Shown: positions 37,441 to 46,573, counted from the first letter of the stretch. The stretch is 64,000 nt of DNA from an uncultured Shewanella sp. (GCF_947497935.1 NZ_CANMIO010000004.1:124001-188000); one strand, 5' to 3'. Program-made: numbers and translations. The notes: generated by a model from the letters alone, not told the origin.

Positions 37441-37714
37441 TACCTTCATCCGAACGGATCCCCAATCCTTATCTAACCATTAGGGCTAGCAAGTGATAGG
37501 GACAGATAGAATGCGCCATCTTAGAGTTTGCCTCAAGTGAACCAAGTCACATTTTTCATACCGAAAAACCGTTTGCTTAAATTCAAATCAAATCGGTGTT
37601 AATTACAGCAACAACACCCAGCACACCAAAGTTCAAATGACACGCTATGAAACTAAAAACCACTTAAGCTATTCACTTAAGTGGCTTATAAGACGTTCAT
37701 TACTTTAGTGCTGG

Positions 37715-38425
37715 CTACACGAAGGCGACTCTACGGCTCTCATAAGTTTCGCACATCTGCTGGGCAGACTCTTCTTCATAAGGGCGCAATCCACTCATGA
37801 CCAAGGTTTTGACCCCAGTACCAACAACTGTATCGCCACTGAGTAGCTCAAAGGTCAGGGTCACATCGCCACGCTTGCCTTCAATCTGTAAGTCTTGCTC
37901 AACTAACTTCAAGCTCACTTCGGTAAAGTCCAGCGTAGTTAAATCAAATGACATGCTCTCATAGATCACTAACGGACGCGCTGGATTAATCATCATTTGA
38001 TGCTGCTTCATCATAGGCACTAAGATATGCATGAAATTGAGACCAGAGAAAGCCACATACTTGCGAATAAACGACTCGATTTGAGTCTCACAATGACGCA
38101 CATCACCGCTGCGATGCACCTCGAGATAACACTTATCTTTGTCATCACGAATATCAAAGTCTTCTGCAACCGAGTCAGGAAACTGCAGTTTGACACCATC
38201 ACCGACCATGCCTGCGAAGTTAAAAGTCATTTTCTGGCTTAAGCCATACTCGTTGAGAACGAGGGCAAAAAGTAGATCTCCAGGCACACAAAAACGCTTG
38301 GCTGCCACATCGTGGATAGGGTTGAAGTCTTGGGCAACGCCTTTAGCAAAATCACTCGCTTGGGTAGGAGTGATAGATACAGACTGGTTTTCTTTTTTAA
38401 AATAATAACTTAGAAACATATTCAC
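37715..38425 (-). CDS. DUF3581-like protein, hotdog-fold candidate
   Basis: 236 residues, no signal peptide. FNPIHDVAAKRFCVPGDLLFALVL at about 35-58 (quoted in part: FNPIHD, VPGDLL) resembles the MaoC-like hotdog hydratase motif with its Asp-His pair, and the length and sequence match the DUF3581 proteins I recall from Shewanella and Vibrio. Catalysis is unproven. It is a single gene, divergent from the TonB receptor gene. Start ATG 38425. An internal Met at residue 3 is an alternative. Confidence 0.65.
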   Translation of the reverse strand: MNMFLSYYFKKENQSVSITPTQASDFAKGVAQDFNPIHDVAAKRFCVPGDLLFALVLNEYGLSQKMTFNFAGMVGDGVKLQFPDSVAEDFDIRDDKDKCYLEVHRSGDVRHCETQIESFIRKYVAFSGLNFMHILVPMMKQHQMMINPARPLVIYESMSFDLTTLDFTEVSLKLVEQDLQIEGKRGDVTLTFELLSGDTVVGTGVKTLVMSGLRPYEEESAQQMCETYESRRVAFV

Positions 38426-38590
38426 TCAAACATCTTGTTAGCCTTAAAAATGACCCGACAGTTTATACCAAGATTGAGTTTTGACTCACCCGATGACTTG
38501 CCCCGTAGCACGCCTGCACGAAGTTGACGTTAACAAATGTAAATAACTACGCCATTAAGTTAATTTTAAGAGTACAAGAATAGGATTTAC

Positions 38591-38609
38591 GTAAATGATA
38601 ATCAATCCC
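38591..38609 (+). promoter_or_regulatory. Fur-like box upstream of TonB receptor
   Basis: GTAAATGATAATCAATCCC matches 14 of 19 positions of GATAATGATAATCATTATC, with the core AATGATAATCA intact, 48 bases before the preferred start. Iron-Fur repression of the receptor is expected. Confidence 0.65.
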
Positions 38610-38656
38610 ATTAACATTTAATGGGTATTCGAAGTTATAGCCAATACGGAGCTCCT

Positions 38657-40846
38657 ATGTCACACCGTAAAACCCGTTCTTTAAGCTTACTCTCAACGGC
38701 ACTACTCACAGCGCTTTCTCCTCAGGTAATGGCACAGGAGACCGACTCCCAACCGACTATGGAACAGATAAGTATCTTTGGTAAGCAAAACCCACTCAAT
38801 ACCGTGCCAGGTAGTGCACACCTGATCAATCAAGCAGAACTAGATACCTTCAAGTACACAGATATCATGCGCACATTGTCGAGCATTCCGGGTGTCTACG
38901 TTCAAGAGGAGGATGGCTACGGCTTAAGGCCTAACTTAGGTATGCGTGGTACAGGTCAGAATCGCTCAGAAAAAATAACCATAATGGAAGACGGCGTATT
39001 AGCAGCACCCGCTCCCTATGCATCTCCTGCCGCCTATTACTTCCCAACTCCAGGAAGAATGCAGTCAGTTGAGATCCTAAAAGGAAGCTCCACCGTCAAA
39101 TATGGGCCAAGAACTACAGGTGGGGTGATCAATATGCTCTCACGCCAGATCCCCGAAGAAGAATTGGCGGGTAAGCTAGATATCGCGGCGGGCCAAGATG
39201 GTTTTGGTAAGCTACATGCCTATGCTGGCGGTCAAGGTGAGCGAGTCGGGGCTGTTGTCGACCTTTATCGCTATCAAGCCGACGGCTTTAAAGATATCAA
39301 CGCAGTGGGTGGCGACACCGGCTTTGAGAAGAACGATGCATTGGCAAAAGTGAGCATTCGTTCTGCAGACGACGCCAAGTATGCTCAGATATTAGAGTTT
39401 AAGCTTAAATATTCAGATGAAGTATCAAATGAAACCTACATGGGATTAACTGATGCCGATTTTGAGACGACACCTTATGCTCGCTACTCGGCCTCGCAAA
39501 AAGATGTGATGAATACAGAGCATAAACAGCTACAGATCAACCATATAATCGACTTTAGCGATAACCTCACCCTAGGCACCACCGCCTATTACAACGATTT
39601 TGCCCGCAACTGGTATAAAGCCGATAAAGTGGATGGACTCAAATTAAGTAAAGGTGGCGTCGAGGCCGCATCTGACTTCGATAAAGACCCATCAACAGCA
39701 CCAATGGATGTACGCGTTAAAGCAAATAACCGCAGCTATATTTCTCAGGGGATTCAGACAGAGCTGAACTGGTATTTCGATAACCACGATCTGGCCTTTG
39801 GTGCACGTTACCATGAAGATGAGATGGATAGGTTCCAATGGGCCGATCATTATGATCTCGGCTCCAATCAAGTCATGACATTGACCGAAAGCGGCATTCC
39901 CGGCAGTGACTCTAACCGTATCGATAGCGCCAAAGCCATCGCGCTCTACGTTCAGGATAAGATCCAGTTAGGCGATTTCAACATTACCGCAGGACTTCGC
40001 TATGAAGATGTTAAGACCAATCGTACAGACTGGGGTAAAGAAAACCCAGGGCGTGACGGTCAACCAAACAAAGATATCGATAACAGTTTCTCAGCATTCT
40101 TACCCTCACTCTCTGCTACCTATCAGGTAAGCAACGAGTTACTCGTACTGGCGGGAGTTCAAAAAGGCTTTGCCCCTGCCTCTCCAGGCAATGCAGATAA
40201 AAAGGAAGAAGAGAGCTGGAACTATGAGGCTGGCGCCCGTTACAACCGCGGTGAGTTTAGCTCTGAGGCTATTTTCTTCTACAGTGATTACAGCAACATG
40301 CATGGAGAATGCACTGCGTCTAAAGGCTGCGATGATGAAGATATCGGTAACCAATATAATGGTGGCGAGGTAGATGTTAAAGGATTGGAGTTAAGCCTAG
40401 GCTATAGCTTTAACACCCAAAACGATATCAGCTTCCCAGTAAAGCTGGCCTATACCTATACAGATGCCGAGTTTGCAAATAACTTCGCATCAGATTTCGA
40501 TCCTTGGGGTGATGTGACAAAGGGCGATAACCTTCCCTATATCCCTGAAAACATGCTTTTTGCATCGGCAGGGATAGAGACAGGTAGTTGGGAACTCACT
40601 TTTGCAGCCCGCTACACTGGCGATATACGTACTCAAGCGGGCCAAGGTGAAATTGCAGCCGAATACTTAATCGAGGCCAAAACTATCGTCGATCTATCGG
40701 GTCGTTACTTTATCAGTGAAGCACAGGAGCTTTACCTGACTGCAGAGAACCTATTCGATAAAAAATATGTCACCTCACGAGTCTACGGTTCTAACTTTGT
40801 AGGTAAGCCATTGACGGTATCGCTCGGTTATTCGTATAAATTTTAA
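38657..40846 (+). CDS. TonB-dependent outer-membrane receptor, FecA-like
   Basis: 729 residues from ATG 38657, chosen because GGAG lies just upstream and it gives a normal signal peptide ending VMAQ. The longer frame from 38621 lacks this. The plug domain has TMEQISIFGKQN (TonB box region) and GVYVQEEDGYGLRPNLGMRG, NRSEKITIMEDG and APAPYASPAAYYFP, closely like FecA, then a beta-barrel ending in GYSYKF. It lacks the FecA N-terminal signalling domain and no fecI/fecR is near, so control is by Fur rather than by transcription signalling. The ligand, perhaps Fe-citrate, is inferred. Confidence 0.88.
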   Translation: MSHRKTRSLSLLSTALLTALSPQVMAQETDSQPTMEQISIFGKQNPLNTVPGSAHLINQAELDTFKYTDIMRTLSSIPGVYVQEEDGYGLRPNLGMRGTGQNRSEKITIMEDGVLAAPAPYASPAAYYFPTPGRMQSVEILKGSSTVKYGPRTTGGVINMLSRQIPEEELAGKLDIAAGQDGFGKLHAYAGGQGERVGAVVDLYRYQADGFKDINAVGGDTGFEKNDALAKVSIRSADDAKYAQILEFKLKYSDEVSNETYMGLTDADFETTPYARYSASQKDVMNTEHKQLQINHIIDFSDNLTLGTTAYYNDFARNWYKADKVDGLKLSKGGVEAASDFDKDPSTAPMDVRVKANNRSYISQGIQTELNWYFDNHDLAFGARYHEDEMDRFQWADHYDLGSNQVMTLTESGIPGSDSNRIDSAKAIALYVQDKIQLGDFNITAGLRYEDVKTNRTDWGKENPGRDGQPNKDIDNSFSAFLPSLSATYQVSNELLVLAGVQKGFAPASPGNADKKEEESWNYEAGARYNRGEFSSEAIFFYSDYSNMHGECTASKGCDDEDIGNQYNGGEVDVKGLELSLGYSFNTQNDISFPVKLAYTYTDAEFANNFASDFDPWGDVTKGDNLPYIPENMLFASAGIETGSWELTFAARYTGDIRTQAGQGEIAAEYLIEAKTIVDLSGRYFISEAQELYLTAENLFDKKYVTSRVYGSNFVGKPLTVSLGYSYKF

Positions 40847-40905
40847 ACAAAATGAGTTTTATACTAAGCAAACCTTAAAATAAAATTAAATTTTTTTATC
40901 GCAAT

Positions 40906-40935
40906 AAAAAGGTGAGCATCTAGCTCACCTTTTTT
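40906..40935 (+). terminator. Terminator after TonB receptor gene
   Basis: AAAAAGGTGAGC / GCTCACCTTTTTT with a 5-base loop. Strong. Confidence 0.9.
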
Positions 40936-41056
40936 CGCATTATTACCAATCTTCCACTTAAAAACAACAACTTAACATCCGCAACAGCAACACGCTAAGT
41001 TCACAGCAAAATTCACAAGCGATTTACACTTTTTGATCTCAATCAAGAAAGTGAAT

Positions 41057-41075
41057 GATAACGATTTGCATTATC
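41057..41075 (+). promoter_or_regulatory. Fur-like box upstream of porin gene
   Basis: GATAACGATTTGCATTATC matches 15 of 19 positions of the Fur consensus and has good half-site symmetry. Located about 60 bases before the porin start. Confidence 0.7.
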
Positions 41076-41134
41076 GCACTCAATTGTTAGAATTCGGTCA
41101 AATTTAATAACCCTTAAATAACAACAGGGAAAGA

Positions 41135-42313
41135 ATGATGATGAAAAAAACCTTACTTGCCACTGCGCTAGTTGGCATGTTCGCGTCTCAAGGGGCTGTC
41201 GCAGCTGATGATACTGCAGAGCTACGGAAAATTATTGAGCAACAACAAAAAGTACTTCAAGACCTAGAGAAGCGTCTTGATGAAACTGAAATGCGTGTTG
41301 AGAAGACCGCAGACGTTGTTGAAGAATCGGCGAGTGAGTCTAAGAGTGCGACGACTATCGGTGGTTATGGTGAGCTTCACTACAACAACATTACTGATAA
41401 CAAGTCTGGCAAAGATAAGAAAGCCATCGATTTTCACCGTTTCGTGCTGTTCTTCGGTCATGAGTTTACCGAAAACACGCGTTTCTTCTCTGAGGTAGAA
41501 ATTGAGCACGCACTTTCTGGTGACGATAAGCCAGGTGAAGTCGAGCTAGAACAAGCTTATATCGAGCATGATTTCAATGAGATGTTTACCGGTAAGGCGG
41601 GTCTATTCCTAGTACCAGTCGGTATTATTAACGAAACTCACGAGCCACCAACTTTCTACGGTGTAGAGCGTAACCCGGTTGAGAAAAACATCTTGCCAGC
41701 AACTTGGTGGGAAGCAGGTGCCGCACTTAATGTGAAAGCCTCTCCAGGCCTAGCGTTTGACGGTGCTATCACTTCTGGCCTAAAGGTTGATGATACTTAT
41801 AATATCCGTGGCGGCCGTCAAAAAGTGGCTAAAGCTGATGCGTCAGATCTTGCCTATACCGCCCGTGTTAAATACACAGGCGTGACAGGTTTAGAGCTAG
41901 CCGCGACAGCACAATACCAGTCAGATTTGACTCAAAGCAAAGCGGGCGTCGATACGGCATCAGCAACCTTGCTAACGGCACACGCAATTTACTCAATCCA
42001 AGGTTTCACGGTTAAAGCACTATACGCTCAGTGGGATATCGATGGTAAAGAAGCTGAAGCATTGGGTCGTGATGAGCAAAATGGTTGGTACATCGAGCCA
42101 TCATACCGTTTCAACGAAAGCTTTGGTCTATTCGCTCGCTACAACGAGTATGACAACAACGCTGGTAACAGCGATGACACTAAAATTGAGCAAACTAACG
42201 TAGGTATCAACTACTGGTTGCATGAGAACGTGGTATTTAAAGCCGACTATGAAAAAGTGGGCGGTGCTAAAGACTCAGACGGCTTTAACTTAGGCGTGGG
42301 TTACCAGTTCTAA
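41135..42313 (+). CDS. Outer-membrane porin with N-terminal coiled coil
   Basis: 392 residues. The signal peptide ends AVAAD around 22. A coiled-coil stretch (ELRKIIEQQQKVLQDLEKRL) as in trimeric porins follows, then a beta-barrel with aromatic C-terminal GYQF. The start ATGATGATG can be read from two neighbouring ATGs. It resembles porins of the Shewanella type seen under iron control, though solute specificity is unknown. It shares Fur-like control with the receptor upstream and is closed by its own terminator. Confidence 0.82.
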   Translation: MMMKKTLLATALVGMFASQGAVAADDTAELRKIIEQQQKVLQDLEKRLDETEMRVEKTADVVEESASESKSATTIGGYGELHYNNITDNKSGKDKKAIDFHRFVLFFGHEFTENTRFFSEVEIEHALSGDDKPGEVELEQAYIEHDFNEMFTGKAGLFLVPVGIINETHEPPTFYGVERNPVEKNILPATWWEAGAALNVKASPGLAFDGAITSGLKVDDTYNIRGGRQKVAKADASDLAYTARVKYTGVTGLELAATAQYQSDLTQSKAGVDTASATLLTAHAIYSIQGFTVKALYAQWDIDGKEAEALGRDEQNGWYIEPSYRFNESFGLFARYNEYDNNAGNSDDTKIEQTNVGINYWLHENVVFKADYEKVGGAKDSDGFNLGVGYQF

Positions 42314-42374
42314 GCTAAAGTAAGAGCTTTACATAAGCGTTAGTACAAGCGTTAGTACTAATTAGCATAAAGGT

Positions 42375-42401
42375 GAGTGCCCAGTGGGCACTCATTTATT
42401 T
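42375..42401 (+). terminator. Terminator after porin gene
   Basis: GAGTGCCC / GGGCACTC with a 3-base loop followed by ATTTATTT. Confidence 0.82.
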
Positions 42402-42466
42402 CCCGAGTCAACAGGGCTCGTGTCATAACATTACCACTATCACATTAACAGTATGAAGTTACCGCT

Positions 42467-42991
42467 ATGAAGCTAGCCATTGCCATCATCACCCTGCTGA
42501 GTTTTTCGCTATTTAGTAGCATGGCGAATGCTCGCGGAACCTATCAAACGCCTGAAGAGTTTATCACTCAGGCCTTTAACACTGCTCCCCCAAAATCTAA
42601 GGTTTTATGGATTGATGATGAGACCAAAGAGGTTATAGAATCGATTCTCGCCCATAGTTTTAGAAAGATGCGCCTACGTTATTGGCAGCAAGATAACGAA
42701 AGCGTATGGATCATGGATGAGATCGGCAAAGAAGCCCCTATAACTGTAGGGATCCACGTAAAAGATAAAGCAATCTCTCAGACTAAGGTATTGGTTTATA
42801 GAGAAAGTCGCGGCGATGAAGTCAGACATGACTTTTTTACCGACCAGTTTAAATCAGCCAAGCTCACCCCAGAGCTCAAGCTCGATACCCATATCGACGG
42901 TATTACAGGTGCGACCCTTTCGGTAAGAGCGCTGACAAAACTGTCACGCATTGCTCTGTATTTAGATCAGCAGATCACTGCGAGCAACTAA
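42467..42991 (+). CDS. Periplasmic FMN-binding domain protein
   Basis: 174 residues with signal peptide (SSMANA, about 17-22) and an FMN-binding (PF04205) domain. DGITGATLSVRAL near 145 is the covalent-flavinylation motif (S/T G A T type), in which the Thr or Ser receives FMN. With the PepSY-type membrane protein downstream it could form a periplasmic electron-transfer pair, such as ferric reduction beside the FecA-like receptor. That link is inference from context. Confidence 0.85.
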   Translation: MKLAIAIITLLSFSLFSSMANARGTYQTPEEFITQAFNTAPPKSKVLWIDDETKEVIESILAHSFRKMRLRYWQQDNESVWIMDEIGKEAPITVGIHVKDKAISQTKVLVYRESRGDEVRHDFFTDQFKSAKLTPELKLDTHIDGITGATLSVRALTKLSRIALYLDQQITASN

Positions 42992-42992
42992 G

Positions 42993-43082
42993 ACTAATGA
43001 CAAGGGATGACTAATCACTAATGACAAGGGATGACTAATCACTAATGATTAACCACTAATGATTAACCACTAATGATTAAGC
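42993..43082. repeat. Nested tandem repeats (24-bp x2, then 14-bp x3)
   Basis: Two identical copies of ACTAATGACAAGGGATGACTAATC (24 bases) are followed by three copies of ACTAATGATTAACC (14 bases, last one base different). Begins two bases after the FMN-binding gene stop. The two units share ACTAATGA, suggesting one arose from the other. Confidence 0.95.
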
Positions 43083-43279
43083 ATTGAATCTGCCGACAGC
43101 CACAGGTTTTACAGTTTTAGCCTTGCAGGTTTACATTAATGCTTACTGATATTTATCATCTTACAGCCCAGAAAAATATCATCGTAATGCTAATGCCACA
43201 TCAATGAAAATATCACTATTAGCACCAATAAAAACAATGCTAGATTGTCGTTATCGTTTGTTGTCAGAGTCGTCGATTA

Positions 43280-44035
43280 ATGAATGCAAAAATCAAACTA
43301 ATAGTAGCAGGCTTGTTATGCCTCAATCTCAGTGGTTGTGAATATATCGAGAACATTTTACACCCAGATGATGGCAACGATGAGGTAATCGTTGACGATA
43401 ACTTCAGGACTCACGCCCTACAACTGGGTTTATCTGAAGCCAGCATCATCCGCTTATGTACCGCAACAGATAAAATCCGCGCAAACTGCATTAGCAAGTT
43501 TAATGAAATAACCAATCAGCAAGAAGTGAGAGTTGAATATACTTTCAATGATGTGATCCACAAAAATAACTACGCCAAAAGCACTAGCTCGAGTCGAGTT
43601 ATTTTTCAGCTACCTGCAGACAACGCCACAGCCACGATTAAGTTTGAAAACAGCCGAACTTATCAATTCAACGATGGCTTTCAGTACACTTGGCAAGAGC
43701 CCGCCGATTTTACCACTGCAGATCTCGCCAATGATGCTGACGAGTCAATTGCAAAGCTGGAAAATGTATCGGTAACGACCCGCTTATCCGACTCAAAGCT
43801 ATCCAAGATATCAACCGCATCAATGAGCAATAATGATTACTCATTGACTGGCGCACAAGACTTAATGAATGCTGCCAGCACCATGTTATTCCCGGAGTTA
43901 ATCGTCAATGTCACCAGTAGTAGTTTAACCGAACCTGCCGATGCCTCATTTGAGATGTTTACTGCAGGTCATCGCGCAATCTTTACTAATTACTCTACAA
44001 CTTTCGCAACCGCGATAGAAGAAAGCTGGTTTTAA
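43280..44035 (+). CDS. Predicted lipoprotein, function unknown
   Basis: 251 residues. The N-terminus MNAKIKLIVAGLLCLNLSGCEY has a lipobox ending in Cys 20. The rest is acidic with no recognised domain; a second cysteine-containing stretch (LCTATDKIRANC) lies near 67-78. It lies inside the iron-related cluster but is separated by terminator-like and repeat sequence, so co-regulation is uncertain. Its last 40 bases recur 90 bases downstream. Confidence 0.65.
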   Translation: MNAKIKLIVAGLLCLNLSGCEYIENILHPDDGNDEVIVDDNFRTHALQLGLSEASIIRLCTATDKIRANCISKFNEITNQQEVRVEYTFNDVIHKNNYAKSTSSSRVIFQLPADNATATIKFENSRTYQFNDGFQYTWQEPADFTTADLANDADESIAKLENVSVTTRLSDSKLSKISTASMSNNDYSLTGAQDLMNAASTMLFPELIVNVTSSSLTEPADASFEMFTAGHRAIFTNYSTTFATAIEESWF

Positions 44036-44077
44036 CTAGCAGGCATAGAAGACACAGCGCTATGCCATTTTTGCTGA

Positions 44078-44131
44078 TTACTCTGCCACTTTTGCAACCG
44101 CGATTGAAGAAAGCTGGTTCTAACTAGCAGA
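44078..44131 (+). pseudogene. 3' remnant of a paralogous lipoprotein gene
   Basis: ATTACTCTGCCACTTTTGCAACC...TAACTAGCAG copies 43989-44043 with changes. In frame it reads YSATFATAIEESWF and a stop versus YSTTFATAIEESWF in the intact gene. Most differences are synonymous, so the copy was once translated as part of a second gene rather than being a fresh duplication. Confidence 0.65.
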
Positions 44132-44172
44132 CTGAATAACGTAATAGCTTATATTTCCATCATTCAGCTTTT

Positions 44173-44201
44173 GAATAGGCCGCACTTAGACTGGCCTATT
44201 C
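44173..44201 (+). terminator. Hairpin after lipoprotein gene
   Basis: GAATAGGCC / GGCCTATTC, 9-bp stem, no proper T-tract. Possible terminator or 3'-end structure. Confidence 0.5.
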
Positions 44202-44480
44202 GCTTCAGCTCCATCCAGATCTACGCCATCCGCCCTCCCCCCACTGCTTTATGCTCTTTTTTGAGAAGTAAAACACGTCGAAAACGAAACAATCCCGTTA
44301 GCAATAACATTTAACTGTTCAGTAGTCGCATCTGTTGCTGTAAAGTAAATGAGCTGCATTCGCATTTAACGTCTTAACTGGTATTCCTAAACGATGAATT
44401 CAGCGATTAGCCTTAAACAATGAGTGTTAAGCAACGCTATGACAACCTATTCAAACAACTAGAAGGTCAATAGAGCCCAA

Positions 44481-45248
44481 ATGACCCGTAAACACCCAAA
44501 CCTTAGAGTAAAATTACTGCGTCAACTACGACCTTGGCATCGCCGCATCGGTATTGTCTCAACCTTGTTAGTGATTTTTATCGCCATAACTGGTGTGTTA
44601 ATTAATCACAGTAATCATCTGTCTCTCGATACTGCCCATGTTAAGCAGGCGTGGTTACTGGATTACTATGGCATTAAAGCGCCAACCGATGTAGCTCTTT
44701 ATCAAAACAGCCCTCAGACACTGCTCAGTACAGCCAACCAGCTTTGGCTAAATGATAAATTAGCCTTAGAGGCTAGCGGTCCTATTTTAGCCGCAGTCAC
44801 ACATAATGAGATGATAGTCGCCATCGACAGCCATCACCTCTACCTTCTCTCTCCTCAGGGCGAGCTGTTCGAGACTCAAAGCCTTGCCACAGGGCTACCG
44901 AGTGACATAGAAGCCATTGGCCAAACCGACCAGCTTTGGCTTAAAACCGCGACTGGCTTATATCTCGCCGATAGCGATCTTATCGAATGGACTGCCACTC
45001 AACCTTATGCCGCCATAGACTGGATTAAGCCTGTAGAAAGCACTAAAACCGCCGAATTTGCTCAACAGATAAGAGCCAGTCATCTGAGCTGGGAACGAGT
45101 ATTACTCGATCTTCACAGCGGCCGCGTCTTTGGTTCCCTAGGCCCTTGGCTGATGGATCTGGTTGCCTTAAGTTTATTGATTATGGCGTTTACAGGATGC
45201 TATATCTGGTTACAGCAAAAACCGGCAAAAAGAAAAAAGAAGGTTTAA
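44481..45248 (+). CDS. PepSY-associated membrane protein
   Basis: 255 residues with two TM helices, IGIVSTLLVIFIAITGVLIN (about 23-42) and LVALSLLIMAFTGCYIWLQ near the C-terminus, enclosing a periplasmic domain. The LRPWHRRIGIVS start and the C-terminal helix with basic tail KPAKRKKKV are typical of PepSY-associated TM proteins next to iron receptors and FMN-binding proteins. It may anchor or relay electrons for ferric reduction, but has no heme motif apart from single histidines. Start ATG 44481. Confidence 0.8.
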   Translation: MTRKHPNLRVKLLRQLRPWHRRIGIVSTLLVIFIAITGVLINHSNHLSLDTAHVKQAWLLDYYGIKAPTDVALYQNSPQTLLSTANQLWLNDKLALEASGPILAAVTHNEMIVAIDSHHLYLLSPQGELFETQSLATGLPSDIEAIGQTDQLWLKTATGLYLADSDLIEWTATQPYAAIDWIKPVESTKTAEFAQQIRASHLSWERVLLDLHSGRVFGSLGPWLMDLVALSLLIMAFTGCYIWLQQKPAKRKKKV

Positions 45249-45253
45249 AAAAG

Positions 45254-45439
45254 AGGTCCTAGGTTCTAGGAAAGGCAGGAAAAGCAAAGACGGAATAAGC
45301 AAAGACGGTAACAGCTGGATAAAGACGAGAAAGCTGAGACGGAAAAGCAAGAAAGGTAGTGATTTTTTGCTTTTGCTTTTGCTTTTCCTAGCAGGGCGTA
45401 GCCCGTCCTTGAAGCGAAGCGTCCTAGAAGCTAGGACCT
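45254..45439 (+). repeat. Dispersed noncoding repeat, family 3, copy A
   Basis: Bounded by a perfect 9-base inverted repeat (AGGTCCTAG at 45254 and CTAGGACCT at 45431). Contains AAAGACGG repeats, GGTAGTGATTTTTTGC, a (GCTTTT)n run, and a core AGCAGGGCGTAGCCCGTCCTTGAAGCGAAGCGTCCTAG (quoted in parts elsewhere). Two further copies start near 46090 and 46440. Confidence 0.85.
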
Positions 45440-45484
45440 GATGTTTAAAGCCCAACCTACATCACTTACACACCTTTGATTGTA

Positions 45485-45560
45485 TAGCAGGACGCAGTCC
45501 GCTCTAGCCGCGAAGCGTCCTCGCAGCGAGGTTACGAGTGCTCTAGGCTTTTAGCTTTTA
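45485..45560 (+). repeat. Partial family 3-like repeat
   Basis: GCAGGACGCAGTCCGCTCTAGCCGCGAAGCGTCC shares the AAGCGTCC and TCCGCTCTAGC parts seen at 46329-46350. Followed by a TTTTAGC triple repeat (about 45548-45568). No coding content. Confidence 0.5.
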
Positions 45561-45650
45561 GCTTTTAGCTCTGAGGAAACGTAAAGGCGACGCAGGCCAA
45601 GACCGAGAAAGCCGAGTAAAGCCGGATATGGGTCGATAAAACAATAAAAC

Positions 45651-46088
45651 ATGGAAGCTAAGATGAACATAGATGTGATCCACGAAGAAGCTCCGTCCGT
45701 ATTTGATGCCTTGGTCGAGGCTGTTAGACAACACAACTTTGCCCATATGGGGCCTGAAACCTCAAAACCTCTCGCGGTCGTTGCCCATAACGGTGACAAA
45801 AATACCAGTGGCGAACTTATTGGTGGCGTTGCAGGGCGTACCATTTACGACAACTTCTTAATTAACGTTGTCTGGATTGATGAAACCGCCCGAGGCACAG
45901 GCCTAGGTAGAGAATTAATGCAACTTGCAGAAATTGAAGCTAAAAGCCGCGGCTGTACTATGGCGCAAGTCGATACCCTCTCCTTTCAGGCTCCGGTGTT
46001 TTACCAGAAGCTTGGTTTCGAGATTATCGCCACGGTCCCCAGCACTGCGAAAAGCCCTGAGCGCTATTTTTTATTGAAGAGGTTTTAA
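45651..46088 (+). CDS. GNAT family N-acetyltransferase
   Basis: 145-residue acetyl-CoA-dependent acyltransferase fold. VWIDETARGTGLGRELMQLAE at about 70-90 (quoted in part: RGTGLGRELM) is motif A for CoA pyrophosphate, and ALSFQAPVFYQKLGFEI-like text (SFQAPVFYQKLGFEII) is motif B. Substrate unknown. A second ATG at 45663 follows GGAAG more closely and may be the real start. The gene sits alone between family 3 repeats, which make up both flanks. Confidence 0.85.
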   Translation: MEAKMNIDVIHEEAPSVFDALVEAVRQHNFAHMGPETSKPLAVVAHNGDKNTSGELIGGVAGRTIYDNFLINVVWIDETARGTGLGRELMQLAEIEAKSRGCTMAQVDTLSFQAPVFYQKLGFEIIATVPSTAKSPERYFLLKRF

Positions 46089-46089
46089 G

Positions 46090-46330
46090 AGCAGGACCTA
46101 GGAAAAGCAGGCCCTAGGTCCTAGGAAGAGCAAAGACGGGATAAACTGAGACGGTACTAGCAGAGCCGAACGGCCTAGGGAACGTGACTGCGTCACTTAC
46201 CGATCGCTGCGCTTAGAGATAAAGCGGAAAGCGGCATAAAGTAGTGATTCTTTGTTTTTTCTTTTGCTTTTTCTAGCAGAGCTTTAGCCCGTCCTCGAAG
46301 CGAAGCGTCCTAGAAGCTGATGTTTAAAGT
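46090..46330 (+). repeat. Dispersed noncoding repeat, family 3, copy B
   Basis: Carries AGGACCTAGG, AAGACGG, GTAGTGATTCTTTG, a CTTTTGCTTTTTCTAGC run, AGCTTTAGCCCGTCCTCGAAGCGAAGC and GTCCTAGAAGCTGATGTTTAAAG as in copy A. A 50-base insert lies between the first and second halves. Confidence 0.82.
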
Positions 46331-46348
46331 CCGCTCTAGCAGCGAAGC

Positions 46349-46369
46349 GTTCTAGGTTCTAGGTTCTAG
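46349..46369. repeat. Three copies of heptamer GTTCTAG
   Basis: GTTCTAG GTTCTAG GTTCTAG directly after family 3 copy B, the same unit as the 11-copy array at 1297. Confidence 0.85.
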
Positions 46370-46439
46370 TGAAAAAAGACGGTACAAGCTAAGGCGGTAT
46401 CATTGTAGGTCGGCATTTATGCCGTCACAGGCTAGAATC

Positions 46440-46573
46440 TGTTTCAGGGAAAAGCCCAGACGGGAAAAGCATGGCAAACCAAAAGGTAGTGATTTTTTGC
46501 TTTTTCTTTTTCTTTTTCTAGCAGGGCTTTAGCCCGTCCTCGAAGCGAAGCGCCCTAGGATCTAGCCCCTTCT
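46440..46573 (+). repeat. Dispersed noncoding repeat, family 3, copy C
   Basis: Contains AGACGGGAAAAGC, GGTAGTGATTTTTTGC, a (TTTTTC)n run, CTAGCAGGGCTTTAGCCCGTCC and TCGAAGCGAAGCGCCCTAGG. The shortest copy; ends about 120 bases before the exporter gene. Confidence 0.82.
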
